From the NCBI GenBank assembly GCA_902477645.1, contig CABSIA010000035.1, positions 1 to 21,914 of the forward strand: a stretch of DNA of 21,914 nt. The letters are read 5' to 3'. The DNA comes from an uncultured Prevotella sp. (lineage in GTDB: Bacteria; Bacteroidota; Bacteroidia; Bacteroidales; Bacteroidaceae). The notes under the pieces are model-generated. The model did no database searches, was not told the DNA's origin, and saw only the letters and a program-made list of their open reading frames with translations. Below, one piece after another: positions 15,247-21,914 of the stretch. Every line of letters begins with the position of its first letter. The stretch's first letter is position 1. Position numbers and translations under genes: made by a program.

Positions 15247-16101
15247 TTATATATCTCCTCCGGTGGCAAAGGAGCTTGCAACCACAAGCTGGCGCATGCT
15301 CTCCATCTTAATAACCGTCTCCCGCCATTCGCTGTCCTCTACGCTGCCGGCAAGCAGTCCGCCACCGGCATGCATCACGCAACAGTTGCCAGAAATCTCC
15401 ATACACCTCAACGAGACAAACAACGATGACTCGCCATTTATATTCCACGGGCCTAAATATCCGCTGTAGTAGCGGCGGTTTCCCGTCTCGTTTTCAAGAA
15501 TAAAATCCATAGCCTCCTGCTTTGGCAAGCCACAAACGGCTGGTGTAGGATGAAGAGCCTCAACGACATTGCCAATACCATTTCTGCTGTATCTGAAAAA
15601 AAAATCGCTTCGCAAATGGACGATGTTGCCGGCCCGCACAGTATAAGGCTCAGAAACTTCCATATCTGCAACTAACGGACTCAGGCATCCGGCTATGTAG
15701 TCGGCTACAAATTTCTGCTCGGCAATATTTTTCTTCGACCACTCACACTCCAAAGTCCCCTCGTATGGCATTGTTCCAGCCAAGGCCATTGTGCGCCATC
15801 CGTCGCCATCACGTGCCAACAAAATCTCGGGCGTTGCCATAAGCCAGGAACCTGCCACACTGCTGCTCACCAAAGCTATCATCATGCGCGGATATCTGCG
15901 GCTAGCCTCAGCAAAGAGAAGCTCAGCATTGAACGGTTTATCGGCGACAACCTCTGAGCAACGCGACAACACCAACTTGGAGAAACGCCCGCATACGATA
16001 GCCGAATGGAAGGCCTTGAAATCTTTTTCGTAGGCCTCTCTGTCGGCATGCTCCATTCCGCCGGCAGCAACCTCAGCCTGTGGCAGATCTACCTTTCTCA
16101 C
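15247..16101 (-). CDS. menF: Isochorismate synthase, N-terminally truncated
   Basis: Isomerises chorismate to isochorismate, feeding MenD. From the first available start, a GTG at 16101, it has 284 residues and holds the whole chorismate-binding core: FSKLVLSR with base K42, ATPEILLAR with E92, TMALAGT, ALHPTPAVCGLP, RRYYSGYLGPW, and AGGGLLAGSVEDSEWRET with the Mg-binding Glu residues. Family members have an additional N-terminal region. Upstream, the frame is open for 16 more codons (NFVVSADAPVIVIRGE) but has no start; the expected beginning is in another frame at 16140-16199. So the 5' end seems to have suffered a frameshift, probably with a deletion. Activity of the shortened form is uncertain. 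Confidence 0.88.
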   Translation of the reverse strand: MRKVDLPQAEVAAGGMEHADREAYEKDFKAFHSAIVCGRFSKLVLSRCSEVVADKPFNAELLFAEASRRYPRMMIALVSSSVAGSWLMATPEILLARDGDGWRTMALAGTMPYEGTLECEWSKKNIAEQKFVADYIAGCLSPLVADMEVSEPYTVRAGNIVHLRSDFFFRYSRNGIGNVVEALHPTPAVCGLPKQEAMDFILENETGNRRYYSGYLGPWNINGESSLFVSLRCMEISGNCCVMHAGGGLLAGSVEDSEWRETVIKMESMRQLVVASSFATGGDI

Positions 16102-16139
16102 CTCGCCACGGATAACTATAACCGGAGCGTCGGCCGAGA

Positions 16140-16199
16140 CTACAAAATTCTGTAAGCATCAGTTGCGTATGGCAGCCGGTACATGGCAAAATCATTCAT
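16140..16199 (-). pseudogene. Out-of-frame remnant of the menF 5' end
   Basis: The ATG at 16199, 7 bases after the thioesterase stop, reads MNDFAMYRLPYATDAYRIL and then TAG. FAMYRLPY is what I recall as a typical opening of Bacteroidetes isochorismate synthases. The frame that leads into the enzyme is entered only after about 16150. Adding one base near 16148 would fuse both, yet the segment between YRLPY and the ADAPVIVIRG stretch would still look some 25-30 residues short. Confidence 0.6.
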
Positions 16200-16206
16200 G
16201 GCATAT

Positions 16207-16623
16207 TTATTCTTTAGGCCTCGCCATAATATAGTTTGTAACCGTAACCGACGAAATCAGCTCGCCCTCTGAATTCTCGATGTCTATTTGCCAAGTGTGC
16301 AGCGTGCGTCCCTTATGCAGCAACCGTGCGGTAGCCTCAACGACATCACCTTCGAGCACAGCCTTAACATTACTTAAAAACACATTGATGACCACGCTTA
16401 TTTTCCCCGGACACAAAGCCAGCGAGCCAACACCTGCGAGATTTTCGGCAAGCGCCAGCGATGCGCCGCCACTCAAAAAGCCGAACGGCTGACGGTTGCG
16501 GTGGTCAACCTTCATTTGCGCCTTGCAGGTGTCAGGGTCTGGTGTCGATATAAACTCCATACCAAGAGTCTGCGACAGCCCGTAGTTTCTGCCCAGCATT
16601 TTCTTTATGTTTTCTATATCCAT
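16207..16623 (-). CDS. Hotdog-fold thioesterase, likely DHNA-CoA thioesterase of the men operon
   Basis: 138 residues from the ATG at 16623 (MDIENIKKMLGRNYG). An in-frame GTG at 16722 is rejected because it lies upstream of the promoter -33 box. The PaaI/YbdB-like hotdog domain shows RQPFGFLSGGASLALAENLAGVGSLAL, where the helix carries the usual catalytic Glu, and VVINVFLSNVKAVLEGDVVEATARLLHKGRTLHTWQIDI, the typical beta-strands. Position as the first gene of the men operon, 7 bases before menF's original start, supports hydrolysis of DHNA-CoA to DHNA (the menI role). Substrate cannot be fixed from sequence alone. Confidence 0.85.
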   Translation of the reverse strand: MDIENIKKMLGRNYGLSQTLGMEFISTPDPDTCKAQMKVDHRNRQPFGFLSGGASLALAENLAGVGSLALCPGKISVVINVFLSNVKAVLEGDVVEATARLLHKGRTLHTWQIDIENSEGELISSVTVTNYIMARPKE

Positions 16624-16642
16624 ATCTTTGCCAAATTTACTG

Positions 16643-16673
16643 CAAAGATAACGCAAACATACGGAATAGCAAA
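16643..16673 (-). promoter_or_regulatory. Promoter of the menaquinone operon
   Basis: Minus strand TTTG (16673-16670), 19 bases, TATCTTTG (16650-16643), the best match to the Bacteroidetes consensus in the window. The start of transcription near 16636 leaves about 13 bases before the thioesterase ATG at 16623. This fixes that start over the upstream GTG. Confidence 0.85.
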
Positions 16674-16820
16674 AGCATTTCCAAGTTTTGTTGATTTTTA
16701 GGCGGGTTCTATAAATTCCCACCGAAAATAAAATGCATCACGGGACCTTCCGTTTTGCCACCTTTCGTTTTACTCTGGAACTCAGAATTTTGAAATAAAC
16801 ACACATATAGACACCAAAAG

Positions 16821-16852
16821 GGGTGTACCAAAACTCACATTTTGATACACCC
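16821..16852 (-). terminator. Terminator of tRNA-Arg
   Basis: GGGTGTACCAAAA (16821-16833) pairs with TTTTGATACACCC (16840-16852) with one mismatch around a 6-base loop. Read on the minus strand it ends in CTTTTGG. It starts 5 bases past the tRNA 3' end. Confidence 0.75.
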
Positions 16853-16856
16853 TCGG

Positions 16857-16930
16857 TGACTTCGGTGGGATTCAAACCCACGACCTTCAGAACCGGAATC
16901 TGACGCTCTATTCAGCTAAGCTACGAAGCC
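16857..16930 (-). tRNA. tRNA-Arg (anticodon CCG)
   Basis: The minus strand gives a full 74-base cloverleaf. Acceptor GGCTTCG pairs with CGAAGTC (one G-U), with discriminator A. The D arm contains AGCTTAGCTGAATAGAGC. Anticodon stem TCAGA/TCTGA encloses the loop TTCCGGT, giving anticodon CCG, reading CGG (Arg). The T arm is GTGGG-TTTGAAT-CCCAC. CCA is not encoded. A promoter lies at 16950-16980 and a terminator at 16821-16852, so it is its own transcription unit. Confidence 0.95.
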
Positions 16931-16949
16931 ATTTACGCTATTTGCGGTG

Positions 16950-16980
16950 CAAATGTAACAATTTTATTTCAAAACACAAA
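16950..16980 (-). promoter_or_regulatory. Promoter of tRNA-Arg
   Basis: Minus strand TTTG (16980-16977), 19 bases, TACATTTG (16957-16950). The -33 box is embedded in the distal arm of the hairpin that ends the upstream glycosidase transcript (16978-17018). The predicted start is about 13 bases before the mature tRNA 5' end. Confidence 0.65.
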
Positions 16981-17018
16981 ATGTGGGACAAAGGTTTTTC
17001 ACTTTTGCCCCACATTTT
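16978..17018 (-). terminator. Terminator of the GH128-like gene
   Basis: Arms 16978-16992 and 17004-17018 pair over 15 bp (one G-T), core ATGTGGG/CCCCACAT. The minus-strand outgoing arm ends in TTTT and continues T-rich (TTTTGTGTTTTG). It lies 27 bases beyond the stop at 17045. Confidence 0.75.
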
Positions 17019-17044
17019 ATATAAAATTTGCCTATTAAGTCATA

Positions 17045-19789
17045 TTACTTGTTAACGAACTTATAAGTCTCGCCGCCTTTCTTCATTACATAGATACCCT
17101 TTGGCAGCGGACCGTCAATGTCGGCAACCTTTACACCGTTGAGATTGTAGATACCGTCGGCAGCAACGCCTGCCACATTCTCCACATTCTTTATTCCGCT
17201 TGTTATACTGCCTTCCTCATCGCTGATTACAATGTAGCCAACAGTCTCTGATATTGGCTTTGAAGAATTTATTGTGCCGTTCTCACTATCTGTATCATCA
17301 ATCTGGAAGCGTACGCTTGTAGAATAATCTCTGGCTCCAGCTGCTGCAAGACGGAGCACACACAGTGCCGGGTTGTTTCTGGTTTGCATCTGCGCATAGA
17401 CAATCGGATTTGCGAGTTTATCGTTGTTGCCGTAATACAAAGTCCTGTTCGAAAGAGAACTTGAAGAGGTAACCACAGAGTCGCGCACTGTTATGATATG
17501 TCCTTTTCCATCGAGGCACTGACCTTTATCTATGGCAAGGAAACTCACACAGCAGTTTCTTGTTCCTGTAAGCCCCTCTGCCTGACGCTGCAAAATAATC
17601 TTGAAACCTTCTTTAGTTATGTCGAAAGGACGTGCGGTTACGGGATATGGATTAGCAGCGGTACCATAAGTGAAAGGAGATACGAGCACTACTGGTGCCT
17701 CCTCGAATGGCTTGGCAAATGTTACCCATGCCGTGTCTCTGTCCTCATATATACTTCCTACCGTCAGACGCTTTTCGGTGATACCGGCCTCATAATTCAA
17801 TGTGCCGAGCTTGCCGGTTCCTGCCTGAGCTGCAATGAAACTGAAATACTCAGCATTTTTCATTTCCTCAGAAGCGGTTTTGCCTGCTGTCCATGAAACA
17901 AAGTTTAACGTCAAGACACTGTTCCTTGAACCAGAGACACCAGATATCGACGCAAGATGCTCGTGAAGAGAAGCATTGAAGTTTCTATTGCTGACAGAAC
18001 TGAACACAACGGCAGGCTGCTCTGTGAAGTTGCCGGAAAGGAAACCTACAACATTATTCTTGTCGGCCACAGAGAGCTGTCCAAACTGCACATTTCCAGA
18101 ATCTTCGCTGTCGCCCAATGCTGTTGCTGTAGACATGGCATAATAAGTCTCATCAGAATATCGGCTTACACCCGAATAGTCGACCGTATGTATGCGGTAT
18201 GAATATCTTCCGCCCACTACGAGCGTGTCCTGATAAGTATAATTTGCCTCCGTATCCTGCAAGTCGACATTTGCTATCTCTGCCCATTTGCCGTTATCTA
18301 TCTTTCGCTCTACGGTCATAGAGTTGTTGAACTCTCCGTTAGGCTCTTTCCATGTCAGCTTGAAAGTACGCTTAGTTGTTGTAAAGGTTCCTTCAAGATT
18401 TGTGGGCTTGCCCATTCTCGGTGCCCTTGGCACATATTTGTCATATTCCTTCTTGTAGCCAACTCCGGTATTCATATTTGCATAATACTCGCCGGCAGGG
18501 GTCAGTGCGCCGTCATTATATATTTTTGAATACCACGCCTCGCTGTTCCAGTAGAAATATCTCTCGACATATCCCCAGCTGTTAAGCTTGTCAAGAATGC
18601 GAGGTAAGACAACAGCATTCTGAGAGACACGATAGCTGTCGTCCCAACCATTGGTGAACACTCCGTTATGGTTCCACGATGCTCCCCATACCCACTCAGA
18701 AATCCACAACGGACGGTTACCGTAGTTGCTGTACCAACCGGCAAGGTTGTTAAAGGAGCCTTCGGGCCAATAGCAGTGAACGTCCATAAGGTCGCAACGC
18801 CAACCACGGGCATCGATGGAGTCTATGAACTCACGCAGCCAGGAGAGGCTTCCGTCGTGCGATGAGGGAGAGCACAGACGCTTACCTGTTGCCATAAGAT
18901 TTTGCCAGTTGGCGAGCACTGTAGCAACACTCTGCGGATGGTCATCAGAAGAGTTACCAGGCTCGTTGTTTGTCTTCATCATTGGCGAGTATGAAGTTTT
19001 TCCGCATGTTGCGGCTGATGGCCAATCCTCATAAATATGATTGGCAACGCATTCACGGTCAATACCCATGTTTACTCCTTCTGCCCAGTTGTAGCACGAT
19101 GTGGTGTTGAGAGCGGCATTACTCTCGGTTCTTGTATCGCTTGCAAGGCCGGCCTTGCTGCAGTCATTCCATTTGAATATACGGTAAGAGCTTACCTTAT
19201 TTGCCATCAGCGCAGGCAGGTCCATTTCCAAGTCGGCATTGTCGGCTATGAAACACCGGCTGTATCCGTAACCGCCCTTACCTGTGGCAAATGTCACCAT
19301 ATATCCGCGTTTCAGCTTAAAGCTCTGTATGCGGTTGTTCAGTTTGGCATCGGTCAGAGTGTTCATAAATCCGCCCGTGTCCTCAAGCCCGAAGTCGTTT
19401 ACGGCCTCACCCTGAAAACCTTTCTCCGAGTATACGGTAAGCGGTTTGATGTCGCTGGCATACGGCATGATGATAGCGCCGCGGTTGTAGATTTTTACCT
19501 GACAGTTGGTTCCGTTTTTGGCAGGCTCACCGTTTATGGTGACAAAAGCCAACTGATCAAGAGCCAGCGAAGGTTTCAGCGCATCGAGAATAAGCACAGC
19601 ATGGTCTGTATTCGTGATGTTTACAGAGCCTGTAGCCGTGAAAGGCGTGTCTGACGAGATGTGATAATCAACATCATCGCTTAAGGTGACAGTCTCTGAG
19701 ACTTGCTCGACTGTCTGCACGGTATTGTCGGCAAATGCTGTCGACAACGACGCAACGAGTGATAATGAAAGTAAAGTTAGATGTTTCAT
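17045..19789 (-). CDS. Secreted GH128-like glycoside hydrolase with FN3 and C-terminal sorting-type tail
   Basis: 914 residues. Signal peptide MKHLTLLSLSLVASLSTAFA. About 21-200 is a beta-rich N-terminal domain. 200-450 is a Glyco_hydro_cc (Asl1-like, GH128) TIM barrel: YNWAEGVNMG, the acid/base motif NNEPG (E276), SPSSHDGSLSWLREF, LMDVHCYWPEG, and nucleophile WISEW (E365). GH128 members cleave beta-1,3-glucans; the exact substrate is inferred. 460-550 is a fibronectin type III domain (KPTNLEGTF...KLTWKEP...YSYRIHTVDYSG). 565-855 looks like two repeated beta domains, each with a near-identical SFL/SFVSW-type core, perhaps glycan-binding. The end GIYNLNGVKVADIDGPLPKG...FVNK resembles type IX secretion sorting tails. 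No SusC/D neighbours. Confidence 0.85.
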   Translation of the reverse strand: MKHLTLLSLSLVASLSTAFADNTVQTVEQVSETVTLSDDVDYHISSDTPFTATGSVNITNTDHAVLILDALKPSLALDQLAFVTINGEPAKNGTNCQVKIYNRGAIIMPYASDIKPLTVYSEKGFQGEAVNDFGLEDTGGFMNTLTDAKLNNRIQSFKLKRGYMVTFATGKGGYGYSRCFIADNADLEMDLPALMANKVSSYRIFKWNDCSKAGLASDTRTESNAALNTTSCYNWAEGVNMGIDRECVANHIYEDWPSAATCGKTSYSPMMKTNNEPGNSSDDHPQSVATVLANWQNLMATGKRLCSPSSHDGSLSWLREFIDSIDARGWRCDLMDVHCYWPEGSFNNLAGWYSNYGNRPLWISEWVWGASWNHNGVFTNGWDDSYRVSQNAVVLPRILDKLNSWGYVERYFYWNSEAWYSKIYNDGALTPAGEYYANMNTGVGYKKEYDKYVPRAPRMGKPTNLEGTFTTTKRTFKLTWKEPNGEFNNSMTVERKIDNGKWAEIANVDLQDTEANYTYQDTLVVGGRYSYRIHTVDYSGVSRYSDETYYAMSTATALGDSEDSGNVQFGQLSVADKNNVVGFLSGNFTEQPAVVFSSVSNRNFNASLHEHLASISGVSGSRNSVLTLNFVSWTAGKTASEEMKNAEYFSFIAAQAGTGKLGTLNYEAGITEKRLTVGSIYEDRDTAWVTFAKPFEEAPVVLVSPFTYGTAANPYPVTARPFDITKEGFKIILQRQAEGLTGTRNCCVSFLAIDKGQCLDGKGHIITVRDSVVTSSSSLSNRTLYYGNNDKLANPIVYAQMQTRNNPALCVLRLAAAGARDYSTSVRFQIDDTDSENGTINSSKPISETVGYIVISDEEGSITSGIKNVENVAGVAADGIYNLNGVKVADIDGPLPKGIYVMKKGGETYKFVNK

Positions 19790-19820
19790 TTTATTTTAGG
19801 TTTATGATATTTGCTTGGTG

Positions 19821-19851
19821 CAAAGATAACAATAATAACCAAATTACACAA
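19821..19851 (-). promoter_or_regulatory. Promoter of the GH128-like gene
   Basis: Minus strand TTG (19851-19849), 20 bases, TATCTTTG (19828-19821), followed by a leader of about 25 bases to the ATG at 19789. Confidence 0.75.
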
Positions 19852-19980
19852 TTATATATTAAATATTAACTTTTGTTTTGCCACATACTCCATCATGCAG
19901 GCAAGCATCTATTTTATGTACAATATGTCATGCAGAAAAGGGATTATGTTTCGTTTTGCCAAAAATAATCGTCAAACCTA

Positions 19981-20010
19981 TTGCAATTTAATAATAAATA
20001 ACTACCTTTG
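19981..20010 (+). promoter_or_regulatory. Promoter of asnA
   Basis: TTG (19981-19983), 19 bases, TACCTTTG (20003-20010), then CAGAC. Start near 20017, with a leader of about 24 bases before the ATG at 20041. This argues against the in-frame TTG at 20008 as a start. Confidence 0.75.
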
Positions 20011-20040
20011 CAGACAATTTTAAACAACAGACAACAAAAC

Positions 20041-21078
20041 ATGAGCAAACTGATAGAGCCAACAGGCTATGAGGCTCTGCTTGACAGATGTCAGACGGAG
20101 CTTGGAATAAAGAAGATAAAGGACTTTTTTCAGCAAAACCTCTCAACAGAGCTGAAACTGCAAAGGGTTACGGCACCGCTGTTCGTTATGAAGGGACTTG
20201 GAATAAACGATGACCTGAACGGCGTGGAGCGTGCGGTATCGTTTCCCATAAAAGATTTGGGCGACGCAAGGGCTGAGGTTGTACACTCGCTTGCCAAATG
20301 GAAACGCCTCACATTGGCTGAATATGGCGTTAAGCCCGGCTACGGAATATATACCGATATGAATGCCATCAGGGCCGACGAGGAACTCGATAACCTGCAC
20401 TCGCTGTATGTCGACCAGTGGGACTGGGAGGCGGTTATAAATAAAGAAGACAGAACAATACATTTCCTTGAGGATGTGGTTAGAAGAATTTATGCGGCAA
20501 TTTTGCGTACAGAGTATCTGACGTGCGAGATGTTCCCAGTCTTGAAACCTTTCCTTCCACAGACAATTCATTTCACTCATAGCGAGGACCTGTTGCAAAT
20601 GTACCCCGGCCTCTCGCCGAAAGAGCGCGAGGATGCTATCTGCAAAAAATATGGAGCCGTATTTATAGAGGGCATTGGCGGCAAACTGTCCGACGGAAAG
20701 AAACACGACGGACGTGCGCCCGACTACGATGACTGGTCTACCATAGCTGAGAACGGCAAGGCCGGTCTCAATGGTGACATTCTGATATGGTATCCTGTGC
20801 TTGGCAGGTCGTTTGAGCTAAGCTCAATGGGTATCAGGGTGGACAAAGAGAGCCTGCTGAGGCAGTTGGAGACTGAAGAAAAACAAGACCGTGAAAAGCT
20901 CTATTTCCATCAGCAGCTTCTTGGCGAAAAGCTGCCGTTGTCAATGGGCGGCGGCATCGGCCAGAGCCGTCTGTGCATGGTGATGCTCCACAAGGCGCAT
21001 ATCGGAGAAATTCAGGCAAGCATCTGGCCTGAGGACATGCGCCGGGAATGTGCAAGGCTCGGCATGCCGCTGATTTGA
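20041..21078 (+). CDS. asnA: Aspartate-ammonia ligase (asparagine synthetase A)
   Basis: Makes asparagine from aspartate, ammonia and ATP, a class II aminoacyl-tRNA-synthetase-like enzyme. 345 residues from the ATG at 20041 (E. coli AsnA has 330). Recognisable conserved stretches: GYEALLDRCQTELGIKKIKDFF, FVMKGLGINDDLNGVERAVSF, HSLAKWKRLTL, the DMNAIRADE and HSLYVDQWDWE motifs for substrate binding, GRAPDYDDW, DILIWYPVLGRSFELSSMGIRVD, and motif 3 MGGGIGQSRLCM. Single-gene unit with its own promoter and a 14-bp hairpin terminator after its TGA TAA stops. Confidence 0.97.
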   Translation: MSKLIEPTGYEALLDRCQTELGIKKIKDFFQQNLSTELKLQRVTAPLFVMKGLGINDDLNGVERAVSFPIKDLGDARAEVVHSLAKWKRLTLAEYGVKPGYGIYTDMNAIRADEELDNLHSLYVDQWDWEAVINKEDRTIHFLEDVVRRIYAAILRTEYLTCEMFPVLKPFLPQTIHFTHSEDLLQMYPGLSPKEREDAICKKYGAVFIEGIGGKLSDGKKHDGRAPDYDDWSTIAENGKAGLNGDILIWYPVLGRSFELSSMGIRVDKESLLRQLETEEKQDREKLYFHQQLLGEKLPLSMGGGIGQSRLCMVMLHKAHIGEIQASIWPEDMRRECARLGMPLI

Positions 21079-21085
21079 TAAAATA

Positions 21086-21124
21086 TTCAGTCGGATTTGC
21101 AATTATGACACAAATCCGACTGAA
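21086..21124. terminator. Hairpin terminator between asnA and the convergent gene
   Basis: A 14-bp perfect stem TTCAGTCGGATTTG / CAAATCCGACTGAA (21086-21099, 21111-21124) with an 11-base loop, between the asnA stop and the stop of the minus gene at 21129. As with 3088-3137, it is a long perfect stem without a T-tail placed between convergent genes. Confidence 0.7.
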
Positions 21125-21128
21125 CTGA

Positions 21129-21623
21129 TTATTTGTCGTTTTTCTGCTGCTTTTCCATCTTCTCTCTTATTTTCTCCTCATAGAGGCTTATCATAGTGTC
21201 GAATTTTATGATTTCCTCATCCGTGCCATTTGTGGCTTCAAGATAGTCGATGTGGTTGCGTATCTGATAGTATTCGCTGTTGGTCTTTATATACCCTCTT
21301 TCCTCTATCTTTCTCACTTTATCCATGCGTTTCTTGTCGAAGTCACGCAGGTCTTTGCCACAAGCAGCACGAAGGCGGGCGTTGAGGATTGGATATTCTT
21401 TATCTGAAGGAGATGGACGCAATTCATTTCCATATGAAAACCATTCTTTTAACTTCTTGAGATTTCCGTTTCTATAGAATTTGATAATGTCGTTTTGCAT
21501 TTTTTCAAAATCTTTTTTGATGTTCGGTATTTCATTTTTATCAATACAATCATTAACAAAATAATTACATGCATAATCGTACATGATTAAGCACCACTCT
21601 TTATAAAATTCCAATTCTTCCAT
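21129..21623 (-). CDS. Hypothetical protein, candidate immunity protein
   Basis: 164 residues, no signal peptide or membrane segment, highly charged and helical (FEKMQNDIIKFYRNGNLKKLKEWF, KFDTMISLYEEKIREKMEKQQKNDK). No family is recognised. It starts 14 bases after the stop of the toxin-like C-terminus at 21638, the usual place for the cognate immunity gene of a polymorphic toxin. It is more AT-rich than asnA next door, as acquired toxin-immunity modules often are. The immunity role is inferred from position only; it could be an unrelated small cytoplasmic protein. Confidence 0.65.
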   Translation of the reverse strand: MEELEFYKEWCLIMYDYACNYFVNDCIDKNEIPNIKKDFEKMQNDIIKFYRNGNLKKLKEWFSYGNELRPSPSDKEYPILNARLRAACGKDLRDFDKKRMDKVRKIEERGYIKTNSEYYQIRNHIDYLEATNGTDEEIIKFDTMISLYEEKIREKMEKQQKNDK

Positions 21624-21637
21624 TTTTATCTTTATTT

Positions 21638-21914
21638 TTAATAACCTGAATATGGAGCAATATTGCCAAAATATTGATTTGAGCTATTATGAAATTTTTT
21701 CCCAAATGGATTTCTCTTAGCAACTCCTCGTATAAGATTTGCGACCTTGGGATTACCTACCCCTCCATAATAGTCTATAAGTTGCTGTTCGCGCCCTCGT
21801 ATCGCAGAATAGCTCTTTGAATATCTGTCAACCACTGGTCTTCCGAAACCCAAAGCCTTCTTTAAGCCATGTTTATAATACCTTCTATTAGCAATTTGCT
21901 GTGGCGTTCCTGTT
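21638..21914 (-). CDS. C-terminal end of a probable GIY-YIG-type polymorphic toxin (partial)
   Basis: Only the last 91 codons or so are in the window; the frame is open to the right edge. It reads TGTPQQIANRRYYKHGLKKA, then GFGRPVVDRYSKSYSAIRGR, EQQLIDYYGGVGNPKVANL, IRGVAKRNPFGKKFHNSSNQ, ending YSGY. The spacing of an Arg/His-rich helix (ANRRYYKH) and a later REQQLIDYYG is what GIY-YIG nucleases show for the catalytic Arg and metal-binding Glu. The G-x-GNP-x-x-x-N-x-I-R-G-x-x-x-x-NP ending is familiar from Rhs-type and other polymorphic toxin tips. The GIY-YIG strand itself would lie beyond the edge. Starts at TTG 21853 or ATG codons inside this frame are unlikely to be real. Confidence 0.6.
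   Translation of the reverse strand, partial: TGTPQQIANRRYYKHGLKKALGFGRPVVDRYSKSYSAIRGREQQLIDYYGGVGNPKVANLIRGVAKRNPFGKKFHNSSNQYFGNIAPYSGY

Noticed and set aside
19037..19654. A 205-codon plus-strand open frame
   Set aside because: Opposite the N-terminal half of the GH128-like gene; no motif or start signal.
20143..20706. A 187-codon minus-strand open frame
   Set aside because: Antisense to asnA, which is fully conserved.

Overview
The window comes from a Bacteroidales genome, most likely Prevotella or a close relative. The evidence is a SusC-type TonB-dependent receptor, repeated Bacteroidetes promoters (TTTG or TTG, 19-20 bases, then TAnnTTTG), weak ribosome binding sites, and secreted proteins with Bacteroidetes-style C-termini.

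Layout, left to right. (1) 1-1133, minus: the N-terminal third of a SusC/RagA receptor, out of frame at a run of seven G. (2) 1498-3060, plus: an AAA-ATPase-like / PD-(D/E)XK protein with its own promoter and a long hairpin terminator. (3) 3155-7939, minus: mostly small, poorly characterised genes. They comprise a DnaJ-type zinc-finger protein, a Sel1/DUF805 membrane protein, three small exported proteins with a lipocalin-like G-x-W near the mature N-terminus, a Cys-rich exported peptide, a barrel-like gene split by an in-frame TGA, and a TPR protein that also carries a G-x-W domain. A REP/MITE-like palindromic element lies at about 6886-7026. (4) 7966-9585, minus: an exported peptidase T-like M20 metallopeptidase. 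(5) 9586-10634: about 1 kb without a credible protein gene, holding a terminator-like hairpin, an inverted pair of about 47-base repeats, a promoter-like box and a 32-bp perfect hairpin that can refold. (6) 10635-16623, minus: a menaquinone operon in the order hotdog thioesterase, menF, menD, menB, menC, menE, with a clear promoter at 16643-16673. menF has lost its normal N-terminus, and the start of menC lies inside a G/C-palindrome-flanked insertion. (7) tRNA-Arg(CCG), minus, with its own promoter and terminator. (8) 17045-19789, minus: a secreted GH128-like glycosidase with an FN3 domain and a C-terminal sorting tail. (9) 20041-21078, plus: asnA. (10) 21129-21914, minus: a small acidic/basic protein just downstream of the C-terminal end of what looks like a GIY-YIG-type polymorphic toxin, so a probable toxin-immunity pair.

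How the genes work together: the men genes form one pathway from chorismate to DHNA-CoA and DHNA, the anaerobic respiratory quinone route; menA, menG and menH are not in the window. The small secreted proteins of 4.1-7.9 kb look like one family of envelope or periplasmic proteins of unknown function. Three reading frames are interrupted (susC, the barrel-like gene, menF). That could mean real decay or phase variation, but sequence or assembly error must be excluded first.
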